This document shows, in pieces, positions 1 to 6,440 of a stretch of DNA of 7,911 nt. A model generated the notes under the pieces. The model made no database searches. It saw only the letters and a program-made list of their open reading frames with translations, and was not told the origin of the DNA. Origin of the DNA: JBHOQX01 sp042408595 (GTDB lineage: Bacteria; Chloroflexota; Chloroflexia; Chloroflexales; Roseiflexaceae); contig JBHOQX010000071.1 in the NCBI GenBank assembly GCA_042408595.1, forward strand, positions 1-7,911, read 5' to 3'. Positions within the stretch are counted from its first letter, which is position 1; the number at the start of each line of letters is the position of its first letter. The translations under genes were made by a program, and so were the position numbers.

Positions 1-345
1 CTGCCGGCAGTGATGGTGCCGACGGCGCTCGTGGTCCTGGAGGCGCTGCCGCTGCTGCCGAACGGCAAGCTCGACCGGCGCGCGCTGCCCCCGCCGGACG
101 ACCGCCCGGCCGACGCGCCCGCCCTGGTCGCGCCGCGGACGGCGCTGGAGCGCTACCTGGCCGATGTCTGGCGCGATGTGCTGGGCGTCGCGCAGGTAGG
201 GGTATACGACAACTTCTTCGAGCTCGGCGGCGACTCGCTCCAGGCCGCGGTGCTCGTCAACCGCATCCAGGAGGATCTCGGCGTCACCGCGCATCTGCGC
301 TCGCTGTTCTACGCACCGACCGTCGCGGAGTCGGCGCTCTACTTC
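1..345 (+). other. Domains: A-domain C-terminus and PCP1
   Basis: Residues 1-30 are the last stretch of an adenylation domain, with the A10 motif NGKLDR whose Lys23 would contact the acyl-adenylate. The A9 motif reads LPAVMVP instead of the usual LPxYMVP. The substrate pocket lies upstream of the window, so the amino or hydroxy acid loaded here cannot be predicted. Residues about 40-112 form a peptidyl carrier protein with the motif FFELGGDSL; Ser79 is the phosphopantetheine attachment site. The carrier holds the substrate presented to the following sulfotransferase and C domains. Confidence 0.93.
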
Positions 346-3300
346 CAGGAATACTTCCCGGAGGTCGTCGCGGCGCGCTTCGGCGAGGCAGCGACCGGGC
401 GCCTCAAGGAAAAGCTGGCGGAGGAGCTTGCGCCGGGCGCGCCCGCGGCCATCGATGAGGCAGCGATCGCCCGCTTCCGCGACCTTGTGCCGCCGCTCGC
501 ACCGCGCCCCCAGCCGGTTGCCGGCAAGAACCCGATGGCCGTCTTTGTGCTCGCCCCGCCGCGCTCCGGCTCGACGCTGCTGCGCGTGATGCTCGCTGGC
601 CACCCGCAGCTCTTCGCGCCGCCGGAGCTCGAGCTGTTGAATTTCAACGACCTCGCGGAGCGCCGCGCCAGTTTCTCCGGCGTCTACGAGCCGGTGCTGG
701 AGGGCACGATCCGCGCCCTCATGGCGGCGCGGGGCCTGGACGCAGACGCGGCCACGGCCCTCATGGAGCGACTCGAGCGCGAGCACTGCTCGACGTACGA
801 TTTCTACGCCCTGCTGCAAGCCAGCATCGGCCAGCGCATGCTGGTGGACAAAACTCCGTCCTACGCGCTCGACCCGGCCGTGCTGCGCCGCGCCGAAGCT
901 GAGTTCGACCGGCCACGCTACATTCACCTGGTGCGCCAGCCGTATGCGACGATCTACTCGTTCGTCGAGGCGCGGCTGCACGAGTGGTTCATCCGCCGGC
1001 CGCATGATTTCAGCGTCCGTGAACTCGCCGAGTTGGTCTGGATCGCCTGCCATCGCAACATTCTCGACTTCCGCGGCGAGATCCCGCCCGAGCGCTACCA
1101 CATGGTGCGCTACGAGGACCTGGTGCGCCGGCCCCACGAGACGATGGAGGCGCTCTGCGCCTTCCTTGGTCTGCCGTTCGACCCCGGCACGCTCCGGCCC
1201 TACGAGGGCGAGCGCATGACCGACGGCGTCCGCCCTACCTCGCAGATGGTCGGCGATCTCAAATTCTACATGCGGCGGGAGATCGACCCGCGCCCCGCCG
1301 AGCGTTGGAAGCGCCTGCACGCCGGGGATTTCCTCAGCGAGGCCGGGTGGGCGTTGGCCGAACAGCTTGGCTACGAGCGCGTGCGCGCCGCCGGGGACAC
1401 CCCTGCGCCGCGGCGGCCGCTGCGGCCCATCCCGCGTGACCAGCCACTGCCGCTGTCGTTCGCACAGCAGCGGCTGTGGGTGCTCGATCAACTCGAGCCC
1501 GGCAGCGCGCTCTACAACATCCCGGTCGCCCTGCGGCTCCGCGGCGTGCTCGACCGCGGCGCGCTGGAGCGCAGCCTGGCAGAGGTCGTCCGACGCCACG
1601 AGACGCTACGCACCTCCTTCGCCGCAGCGGATGGGCAGCCGGTGCAGGTGATCGCGCCGCCCGCGCCGGTCGCGCTCCCGCTGATCGACCTGACCCACCT
1701 GGCGCCCGACGCCCGCGACGCCGAAGCCAGCCGTCTGGCCGCCGCGGAGGCGCGCACGCCGTTCGACCTGGAGCACGGCCCGCTGCTGCGGGCGCAACTC
1801 ATCCGGCTCGGCGAACACGAGCACATCTTCCTCCTCACGCTGCACCACATCGTCGCCGATGGTTGGTCAACCGGCGTGCTGGTGCGCGAGATCGGGGCGC
1901 TCTACCAGGACCTGCGCGAGGGCCGCCCGCCAGCGCTGCCGGAGCTGCCCGTCCAGTACGCCGACTATGCCGCCTGGCAACGCGAGGAACTGGCCGGCGG
2001 CGCGCTGGAGCGTCAGCTCGCCTGGTGGAAAGAACGGCTGGCCGGCGCGCCGGAGCTGCTCGAGCTGCCGACCGACCGACCGCGCCCGGCGGTGCAGCGC
2101 TTCGCTGGCGCGCGGCTGCCCTTCACGCTCGCAGCGGAGACCGTCGCCGCCCTGCGCGACTTCTGCCGCCGCGAGGGAGTCACCCTGTTCATGGCGCTGA
2201 CCGCTGCGTTCCAGACACTGCTGGCGCGTTACAGCGACCAGGGCGACATCTGCGTCGGCACACCGGTGGCCGGGCGCGACCGCGCCGAGATCGAGCCGCT
2301 GATCGGCTGCTTCGTCAACACGCTCGTCCTGCGCACCGACCTGTCGGACGAGCCGACCTTCCGCGCGCTGGTGCGGCGGGTGCAGCAGGTGACCACCGAA
2401 GCGTTCGCCCACCAGGATGCGCCGTTCGAGCTGGTCGTGGACGCGCTCCAGCCTGAACGCAGCCTGAGCCATGCGCCGCTCTTCCAGGCGCTGATCACGC
2501 TGAACAAGGGCCACCTGCAAACCCTGCAACTGCCCGGACTGACGCTCGAGCCGCTCCACACCGACAGCCAGACGGCGAAATTCGACCTGACGCTCGCGCT
2601 GGTGGAACGGACGGACGGGATCGCCGGGGCGCTGGAGTACGCCACCGATCTGTTCGATCAGGCGACGATGGAGCGCGCCCTGACGCACCTCCAGCGCCTG
2701 CTGGCCGCGGGCCTGGCCGCGCCGGAGACGCCTGTCAGCCGCCTGCCGCTGCTGGACGAGGCGGAGCGCGCCGCGCTGACGGACGGGCGCAACCAGATCG
2801 CCAACTTCCCCGTGACCGAGACGCTCGCCACGGCCTTCGCCGCTCAGGTCGCCCGCACCCCGGATGCCATCGCCGTCTCCTGCCAGGGCCAGCACCTGAC
2901 CTACGCCGCGCTGAACGCCCGCGCCAATCAACTCGCCCACCTCCTCCGCGCCCACGGCGTCGGCCCCGAGATGATCGTCGCGCTCCAACTGGAGCGCTCG
3001 CCTAACCTGGTCGTTGCCATTCTGGCCGTGCTCAAAGCCGGCGGGGCTTACCTTCCGATCGAGCCCGCTACCCCGCCGGAGCGCCTGCGCTTCGTGCTGG
3101 AGGATGCCGGGCCTGCGGTGGTGCTGACGGACGACGGACGACGGACGACGGACGGTGGGGCAAGGGCAGACGGCCGGACGACCCTCCCCGCTGGGCCGTG
3201 GGCGGTGATCGACCTGGCCGCCGACGGGCCGGCCATCGCTCGCCAGCCGGCGACCGACCCGCCGCCACTGGCGACCCCTGCCCACCTGGCCTATTGCATC

Positions 3301-6300
3301 TACACCTCCGGCTCGACCGGGCAGCCCAAGGGCTGCCTGGTGACGCACGCGAATGTCATGCGGCTGTTCGCCGCGACGGACGCCTGGTTCGGCTTCGACC
3401 CGCACGACGTCTGGACGCTGTTCCACTCCGCCGCCTTCGACTTCTCGGTCTGGGAGCTGTGGGGCGCACTGCTGTACGGCGGGCGGCTGGTGGTCGTCCC
3501 CTGGGCGGTCAGCCGCGACCCCGAGGCGTTCTACCGCCTGCTGGTGGAGGAGCAGGTGACGGTGCTCAATCAGACCCCCTCGGCCTTCCACCAGTTGAGC
3601 GCCGCCGAAGCGCGGCTCGGAGTGGCGCCTGATTTGGCGCTGCGCTATGTGATCTTCGGCGGCGAGGCATTGGAGTTTGCCAGCCTGCGCCCATGGTTCG
3701 ATCGCCACAGCGACGCGCGCCCGCGCCTGGTGAACATGTACGGCATCACCGAGACGACGGTGCACGTCACCTACCGCCCGCTGACCGCCGCCGATGCCGC
3801 CGCTGGCGGCAGCCGCATCGGGCAACGCATCCCGGACCTGACGCTTTACGTGCTCGACCGCCACCGGCAGCCGGTCCCACCGGGCGTGCCGGGGGAGCTG
3901 TACGTCGGCGGGGCGGGGGTGGCCCGCGGCTATCTCAACCGCCCGGACCTGACGGCGGAGCGGTTCCTGGAGGCTGGAGGCGTGAGACATGAGGCGGGTG
4001 ACGCCCGCCACGCCCCCAGTGTCCAGCCCCCCGCCGCTGGCCTCCAGCCTCCGGCCGCGCGACTGTACCGGACGGGGGACCGAGTGCGCTGGCGAGCGGA
4101 TGGCGACCTGGAGTACCTCGGACGGATCGACCAGCAGGTGAAAATTCGCGGCTTCCGGATCGAACTGGGCGAGATCGCCGCGGCGCTCACGGCCCACCCG
4201 AACGTGCGCGAGGCGGTGGTGGTGGTGCGCGAGGACCGGCCGGGGGACAGACGGCTGGTGGCGTATGTGGTGCCAGTCGCCAGGAGTCAGGGGTCAGGGG
4301 ACAGGGTGCAAGATGCAGATGGGCAGACGGGCGGACCGTCAGAAGCCAGCAGCCAGGAGCCAGGAGGCGAGGGCGCAGGAGACCCGGAGCGCGGGCGCGG
4401 GGGAGACCCGGAGCGCATCGGCGATGGACGCAGTGCTCCGACCTCACAACGTAGCACTCTTCACGCAGAACTACCAACCTGGCTACGGGAGCGGTTGCCG
4501 GACTACATGGTGCCGGCCGCCATCGTCGCGCTGGATGCGCTGCCGCTGACGGCGAACGGCAAGCTCGACCGCAACGCATTGCCGCAGCCGGCGATCGAGG
4601 CGACAGATGGCCCCGGCGATGCTCCGCAGACCGAGGCCGAGCGAACGCTCGCTGCGATCTGGACACAGGTGCTGGGAGTGACGAACGTCGCACGCGGCGC
4701 CAATTTCTTCGAACTGGGCGGCGATTCGATCCTGGCGATCCAGGTGATCACCCGGGCGCGGCAGGCCGGGCTGCACCTGGCGCCGCGCGACCTGTTCCAG
4801 CATCCGACCCTGAGCGCGCTCGCTGCGGCGGCCACACCCACCCGGCGGATCGAGGCGCCGCAAGGGCTGGTCACCGGCCCTGCCCCTCTGACACCGATTC
4901 AGCGCTGGTTCCTGGAGAAGCCGCTGCCGAGGCCGCAGCACTGGAACCAGGCGCTGCTGCTCGAAACCGATACACCGCTTGACCACGCGGCGCTGGCCGC
5001 GGCGGTGCAGGCGCTGCTGGCGCACCACGACGCCCTGCGCACGCGCCTGAGCACCGGGCCGGACGGCCCGGTGGCTGTACTTGCCGGCGAGGAGGCGACC
5101 GATCCCGGGCCGGTGCTGGCGCACTACGACCTGAGCGCGCTACCGCCTGAAGCGCAACCCGAAACCATCACGGCGGCCTGCGCGACGCTCCAGGCCAGCC
5201 TCGACCTGGCACGCGGTCCGCTGCTGCGCGTGGCAGCCTTCGACCTCGGCGCGGATCGGCCGGGGCGGCTGCTGATCGCCATCCACCATCTGGCGGTGGA
5301 CGGCGTCTCGTGGCGCATTTTGCTCGAAGACCTGCACGCCGCCTATGCGCAGGCGCGGGCCGGCGATCCGCCCCGGCTGCCGCCGAAGACCACGCCCATC
5401 AGCGCCTGGGCGGCGCGGCTGGCGGCGCTCGCCGCGGCCGATACGACGCGCGCCGAGCTGCCGTTCTGGCTGGCCGCCGCAGCGCCGGCCGCGCCGCTGC
5501 CGCTCGATGACCCCGCCGGCGCCGACAGCGAAGCCGACAACGCTAGCGTCCGCGTCGCCCTCGCGCCGGATGAGACCGACGCGCTGCTCCGGATCGTCCC
5601 GGCGGCCTACGGCACGACGATCGACGACGCGCTGCTGGCGGCGCTGGCGCTGGCCCTGCGCGACTGGACCGGCGCCGGCGAGGTGGTTGTGATGCTGGAG
5701 GGGCATGGGCGCGCGGATCTGTTCGACGATCTGGATCTCTCGCGCACGGTCGGTTGGTTCACCAGCCTCTATCCGGTGCGGCTGGTGCCGCCGCCGGGCA
5801 ACGACCCCGGCGCGGCGTTGCGGGCGGTAAAGGAGCAACTGCGCGCCATCCCTCGCCGCGGGATCGGCTACGGCCTGCTGCGAGAGCTGGGCGCGCAGGC
5901 CGACCGCGCGGCGCTGGCGGTGCTGCCGCAGCCCGCGATCGCGTTCAACTACCTGGGCCAGACCGACCAGGCGCTGCCCGCCAATGCGCCGTTCCGCCCG
6001 GCCGCCGAGAGCGCCGGGCCGGAGCGCGACCCGCGCGGGCCGCGGAGCTATGCGCTGGAGATCAACGGCAGCATCGCCGGCGGGCAGCTGCGCCTGGCCT
6101 GGAACTACAGCGCCGCCCGCCTGCGGCAGACGACGGTCGAGCACCTGGCCGCGGGCTACCTGCGGGCGCTGCGCGCGATCATCGCGCACTGCCGCCAGCC
6201 GGGGGCCGGCGGCTACACCCCGTCCGACTTCCCGGAGGCCGGGCTGAGCCAGGCCGATCTTGACGCGCTGCTCTCCGAGATCGGCGAGGCCACGAGGGAG

Positions 6301-6303
6301 TGA
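1..6303 (+). CDS. NRPS, 5'-partial: (A)-PCP-ST-C-A(Thr)-PCP-E
   Basis: Multimodular cytoplasmic nonribosomal peptide synthetase. The reading frame is open from base 1, so the true start lies upstream; the ATGs at 10 and 13 fall inside an adenylation domain and are not starts. Counting residues from base 1, the order is: end of an A domain (NGKLDR at 21-26), PCP (Ser79), linker, sulfotransferase (about 178-461), C (about 480-915), A (about 930-1530), PCP (Ser1576), E (about 1624-2075) and a short C-terminal tail; the stop is TGA at 6301. All catalytic motifs seen are intact, so it should be active. It would receive an upstream residue, possibly sulfonate it, and extend it with D-allo-Thr. The absence of a thioesterase and the C-terminal E domain mean the chain passes to another protein, most simply the one encoded next. 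Oddities are the mid-line sulfotransferase and repeat-derived insertions in the A domain. The assignment is very secure; the peptide product is unknown. Confidence 0.97.
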   Translation: MPAVMVPTALVVLEALPLLPNGKLDRRALPPPDDRPADAPALVAPRTALERYLADVWRDVLGVAQVGVYDNFFELGGDSLQAAVLVNRIQEDLGVTAHLRSLFYAPTVAESALYFQEYFPEVVAARFGEAATGRLKEKLAEELAPGAPAAIDEAAIARFRDLVPPLAPRPQPVAGKNPMAVFVLAPPRSGSTLLRVMLAGHPQLFAPPELELLNFNDLAERRASFSGVYEPVLEGTIRALMAARGLDADAATALMERLEREHCSTYDFYALLQASIGQRMLVDKTPSYALDPAVLRRAEAEFDRPRYIHLVRQPYATIYSFVEARLHEWFIRRPHDFSVRELAELVWIACHRNILDFRGEIPPERYHMVRYEDLVRRPHETMEALCAFLGLPFDPGTLRPYEGERMTDGVRPTSQMVGDLKFYMRREIDPRPAERWKRLHAGDFLSEAGWALAEQLGYERVRAAGDTPAPRRPLRPIPRDQPLPLSFAQQRLWVLDQLEPGSALYNIPVALRLRGVLDRGALERSLAEVVRRHETLRTSFAAADGQPVQVIAPPAPVALPLIDLTHLAPDARDAEASRLAAAEARTPFDLEHGPLLRAQLIRLGEHEHIFLLTLHHIVADGWSTGVLVREIGALYQDLREGRPPALPELPVQYADYAAWQREELAGGALERQLAWWKERLAGAPELLELPTDRPRPAVQRFAGARLPFTLAAETVAALRDFCRREGVTLFMALTAAFQTLLARYSDQGDICVGTPVAGRDRAEIEPLIGCFVNTLVLRTDLSDEPTFRALVRRVQQVTTEAFAHQDAPFELVVDALQPERSLSHAPLFQALITLNKGHLQTLQLPGLTLEPLHTDSQTAKFDLTLALVERTDGIAGALEYATDLFDQATMERALTHLQRLLAAGLAAPETPVSRLPLLDEAERAALTDGRNQIANFPVTETLATAFAAQVARTPDAIAVSCQGQHLTYAALNARANQLAHLLRAHGVGPEMIVALQLERSPNLVVAILAVLKAGGAYLPIEPATPPERLRFVLEDAGPAVVLTDDGRRTTDGGARADGRTTLPAGPWAVIDLAADGPAIARQPATDPPPLATPAHLAYCIYTSGSTGQPKGCLVTHANVMRLFAATDAWFGFDPHDVWTLFHSAAFDFSVWELWGALLYGGRLVVVPWAVSRDPEAFYRLLVEEQVTVLNQTPSAFHQLSAAEARLGVAPDLALRYVIFGGEALEFASLRPWFDRHSDARPRLVNMYGITETTVHVTYRPLTAADAAAGGSRIGQRIPDLTLYVLDRHRQPVPPGVPGELYVGGAGVARGYLNRPDLTAERFLEAGGVRHEAGDARHAPSVQPPAAGLQPPAARLYRTGDRVRWRADGDLEYLGRIDQQVKIRGFRIELGEIAAALTAHPNVREAVVVVREDRPGDRRLVAYVVPVARSQGSGDRVQDADGQTGGPSEASSQEPGGEGAGDPERGRGGDPERIGDGRSAPTSQRSTLHAELPTWLRERLPDYMVPAAIVALDALPLTANGKLDRNALPQPAIEATDGPGDAPQTEAERTLAAIWTQVLGVTNVARGANFFELGGDSILAIQVITRARQAGLHLAPRDLFQHPTLSALAAAATPTRRIEAPQGLVTGPAPLTPIQRWFLEKPLPRPQHWNQALLLETDTPLDHAALAAAVQALLAHHDALRTRLSTGPDGPVAVLAGEEATDPGPVLAHYDLSALPPEAQPETITAACATLQASLDLARGPLLRVAAFDLGADRPGRLLIAIHHLAVDGVSWRILLEDLHAAYAQARAGDPPRLPPKTTPISAWAARLAALAAADTTRAELPFWLAAAAPAAPLPLDDPAGADSEADNASVRVALAPDETDALLRIVPAAYGTTIDDALLAALALALRDWTGAGEVVVMLEGHGRADLFDDLDLSRTVGWFTSLYPVRLVPPPGNDPGAALRAVKEQLRAIPRRGIGYGLLRELGAQADRAALAVLPQPAIAFNYLGQTDQALPANAPFRPAAESAGPERDPRGPRSYALEINGSIAGGQLRLAWNYSAARLRQTTVEHLAAGYLRALRAIIAHCRQPGAGGYTPSDFPEAGLSQADLDALLSEIGEATRE
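532..1386 (+). other. Embedded PAPS-dependent sulfotransferase domain (Sulfotransfer_3-like)
   Basis: Residues about 178-461 are not an NRPS core domain. They contain the 5'-phosphosulfate-binding loop PPRSGSTLL (from residue 186), a VDKTPSY motif (282-288) and a 3'-phosphate-binding stretch beginning RQPYATIYS, in which Arg312 and Ser320 are eight residues apart as in other PAPS sulfotransferases. The later RYEDLVRRP and FLGLPF motifs are also typical of the family. The segment after the loop (LAGHPQLFAPPELELL) resembles, from memory, the ST domains of polyketide synthases such as CurM and Ols. Such domains move a sulfuryl group from PAPS to a hydroxyl on a carrier-bound chain. A roughly 60-residue linker rich in Ala, Glu, Arg and Pro joins it to PCP1. 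The expected substrate is a hydroxyl on the PCP1-bound residue; that is inference. Confidence 0.9.
1432..2760 (+). other. Condensation domain, LCL-like
   Basis: Residues about 480-915 form a condensation domain. C1 is LSFAQQRLWVLDQL from residue 485, C2 is RHETLRTSF, and C3 is HHIVADGWS with catalytic His616 and structural Asp620. Later motifs are YADYAAWQRE, VGTPVAGRDRAEIEPLIGCF and HQDAPFELVVDAL. It forms the amide between the residue on PCP1 and threonine on PCP2. The motif wording fits the class taking an L-configured donor, agreeing with the lack of an epimerase before it. The donor may be sulfated, in which case the donor pocket must tolerate that group. Confidence 0.93.
3127..3155 (+). 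repeat. 7-bp tandem repeat, ACGACGG x3 plus flanking ACGG, in A-domain loop
   Basis: Three exact copies of ACGACGG occupy 3131-3151 and are flanked on both sides by ACGG. They encode the low-complexity stretch DDGRRTTDGG in the variable loop between motifs A2 and A3 of the Thr adenylation domain. The reading frame stays open and the loop is only slightly longer than usual. The right end of the tract is almost copied in the spacer at 6326-6344. Confidence 0.9.
3967..4055 (+). repeat. Degenerate 7-bp repeats within an 84-bp inverted-repeat unit
   Basis: Starting at 3968, bases fall into heptads TGGAGGC, TGGAGGC, GTGAGAC, ATGAGGC and GGGTGAC. Nearer the right end are GTCCAGC, CTCCAGC and CTCCGGC. 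The 13-bp string GGAGGCTGGAGGC at 3969-3981 is repeated exactly inverted at 4040-4052, and a GGCGGG/CCCGCC hairpin (3993-3998 with 4004-4009) sits between. The unit from arm to arm is 84 bp, exactly 28 codons. It lies between A-domain motifs A6 and A7 and adds about 20 residues to a loop that is normally short. Confidence 0.85.
4276..4371 (+). repeat. Two runs of degenerate 7-bp repeats in the A8-A9 loop
   Basis: From 4283 the heptads are GGAGTCA, GGGGTCA, GGGGACA, GGGTGCA and AGATGCA. From 4344 a second family reads AGCCAGC, AGCCAGG, AGCCAGG. Together they encode a Gln/Gly/Ser/Asp-rich stretch that has no counterpart in ordinary A domains. The frame remains open. Confidence 0.87.
4378..4416 (+). 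repeat. 15-bp direct repeat with 24-bp period
   Basis: GGAGACCCGGAGCGC occurs at 4378-4392 and again at 4402-4416, spaced 24 bp (8 codons). It gives the protein repeat GDPERGRG then GDPERIGD. It sits inside the same oversized A8-A9 loop as the preceding heptad runs. Together they lengthen the loop by about 50 residues relative to a typical A domain. Confidence 0.9.
4609..4845 (+). other. Peptidyl carrier protein, E-associated type
   Basis: A carrier domain of about 75 residues with the motif FFELGGDSI; Ser1576 carries the phosphopantetheine arm. The Asp-Ser-Ile ending is the variant usually found on carriers that precede epimerization domains, which matches the next domain. It holds the Thr-extended chain. 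Confidence 0.93.
4870..6300 (+). other. Epimerization domain and C-terminal docking-like tail
   Basis: Residues about 1624-2075 show epimerase motifs in order: LTPIQRWFLE (from 1629), HHLAVDGVSWRILLEDL with His1763, EGHGR at 1900-1904 with the conserved Glu, SRTVGWFT from 1914, PRRGIGYG and FNYLGQ at 1982-1987. The domain inverts the alpha carbon of the PCP2-bound threonine, giving D-allo-Thr. The last residues (YTPSDFPEAGLSQADLDALL and onward) form a short tail. In tyrocidine-type lines, such a tail after an E domain serves as the donor communication (COM) segment that meets the N-terminus of the next synthetase; that role is inferred here from position. Confidence 0.93.
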
Positions 6304-6325
6304 TGGGATCGGAGGGAAACAGAGA

Positions 6326-6344
6326 ACGGACGACGGAGGGTGGG
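6326..6344 (+). repeat. Spacer copy of the A-domain ACGACGG repeat end
   Basis: This 19-base stretch matches 3141-3159 inside the Thr A domain at 18 positions; only the C at 3153 differs (G at 6338). It shows that one repeat family occurs both within coding sequence and between genes of the same operon. Confidence 0.85.
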
Positions 6345-6435
6345 CTGCGGTCCCTCCCGCTCGCTCACGCCTGCGCCGCAGGGTTCGCCGGTTTGAGTCC
6401 TTCGGCACACGTCGTTCGTCGGTGAATCCACAGCT

Positions 6436-6440
6436 GGAGG
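6436..6440 (+). promoter_or_regulatory. Ribosome binding site for the second NRPS gene
   Basis: GGAGG lies four bases before the GTG at 6445. The closer ATG at 6443 is followed at once by TGA, so it cannot start a protein. In frame with the NRPS, a TGA at 6394 closes the frame upstream and no other ATG, GTG or TTG lies between. The Shine-Dalgarno sequence and the frame therefore agree on the GTG start. Confidence 0.85.

Larger units (their letters stand above)
2788..4590 (+). other. Adenylation domain, predicted L-threonine
   Basis: Residues about 930-1530 activate an amino acid with ATP. The A3 loop YTSGSTGQPKG starts at 1101, A5 is NMYGITETT, A7 is YRTGD at 1356-1360, A8 is GRIDQQVKIRGFRIELGEI at 1374-1392, A9 is LPDYMVP and A10 is NGKLDR with Lys1521. 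Aligning by eye to the gramicidin S PheA domain gives pocket residues Asp1147, Phe1148, Trp1151, Asn1190, Ile1218, Gly1220, Met1246, Val1254, His1255 and Lys1521. This DFWNIGMVHK string is the well-known threonine code. The domain is longer than usual because three variable loops (around residues 1043-1052, 1323-1352 and 1426-1490) carry low-complexity insertions made of short DNA repeats. No core motif is disturbed. Confidence 0.93.

Noticed and set aside
10..15. ATG codons near the left edge as the start of the first gene
   Set aside because: They are inside the A9-A10 region of an adenylation domain, and the frame is open to base 1, so the gene begins upstream.
1476..2456. Same-strand alternative frame of 326 codons
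   Set aside because: It overlaps the condensation domain in another frame and is extremely Arg/Ala-rich with no domain motifs.
1867..4197. Long antisense open frame of 776 codons
   Set aside because: It lies opposite the C and A domains, whose motifs are intact on the + strand. Its composition (rich in Arg, Gly, Gln, Val, Ala) is that of a mirror frame in GC-rich DNA, and no protein family motif is visible.
4432..4458. Short inverted repeat AGTGCT/AGCACT in the A8-A9 insertion
   Set aside because: Six bases with a 15-base gap is within chance expectation and has no supporting context.
6302..6424. 40-codon frame in the spacer with a TGATG overlap to the upstream stop
   Set aside because: The purine-rich stretch before it is only one base from the ATG, the product has no recognisable feature, and it crosses the repeat sequence.
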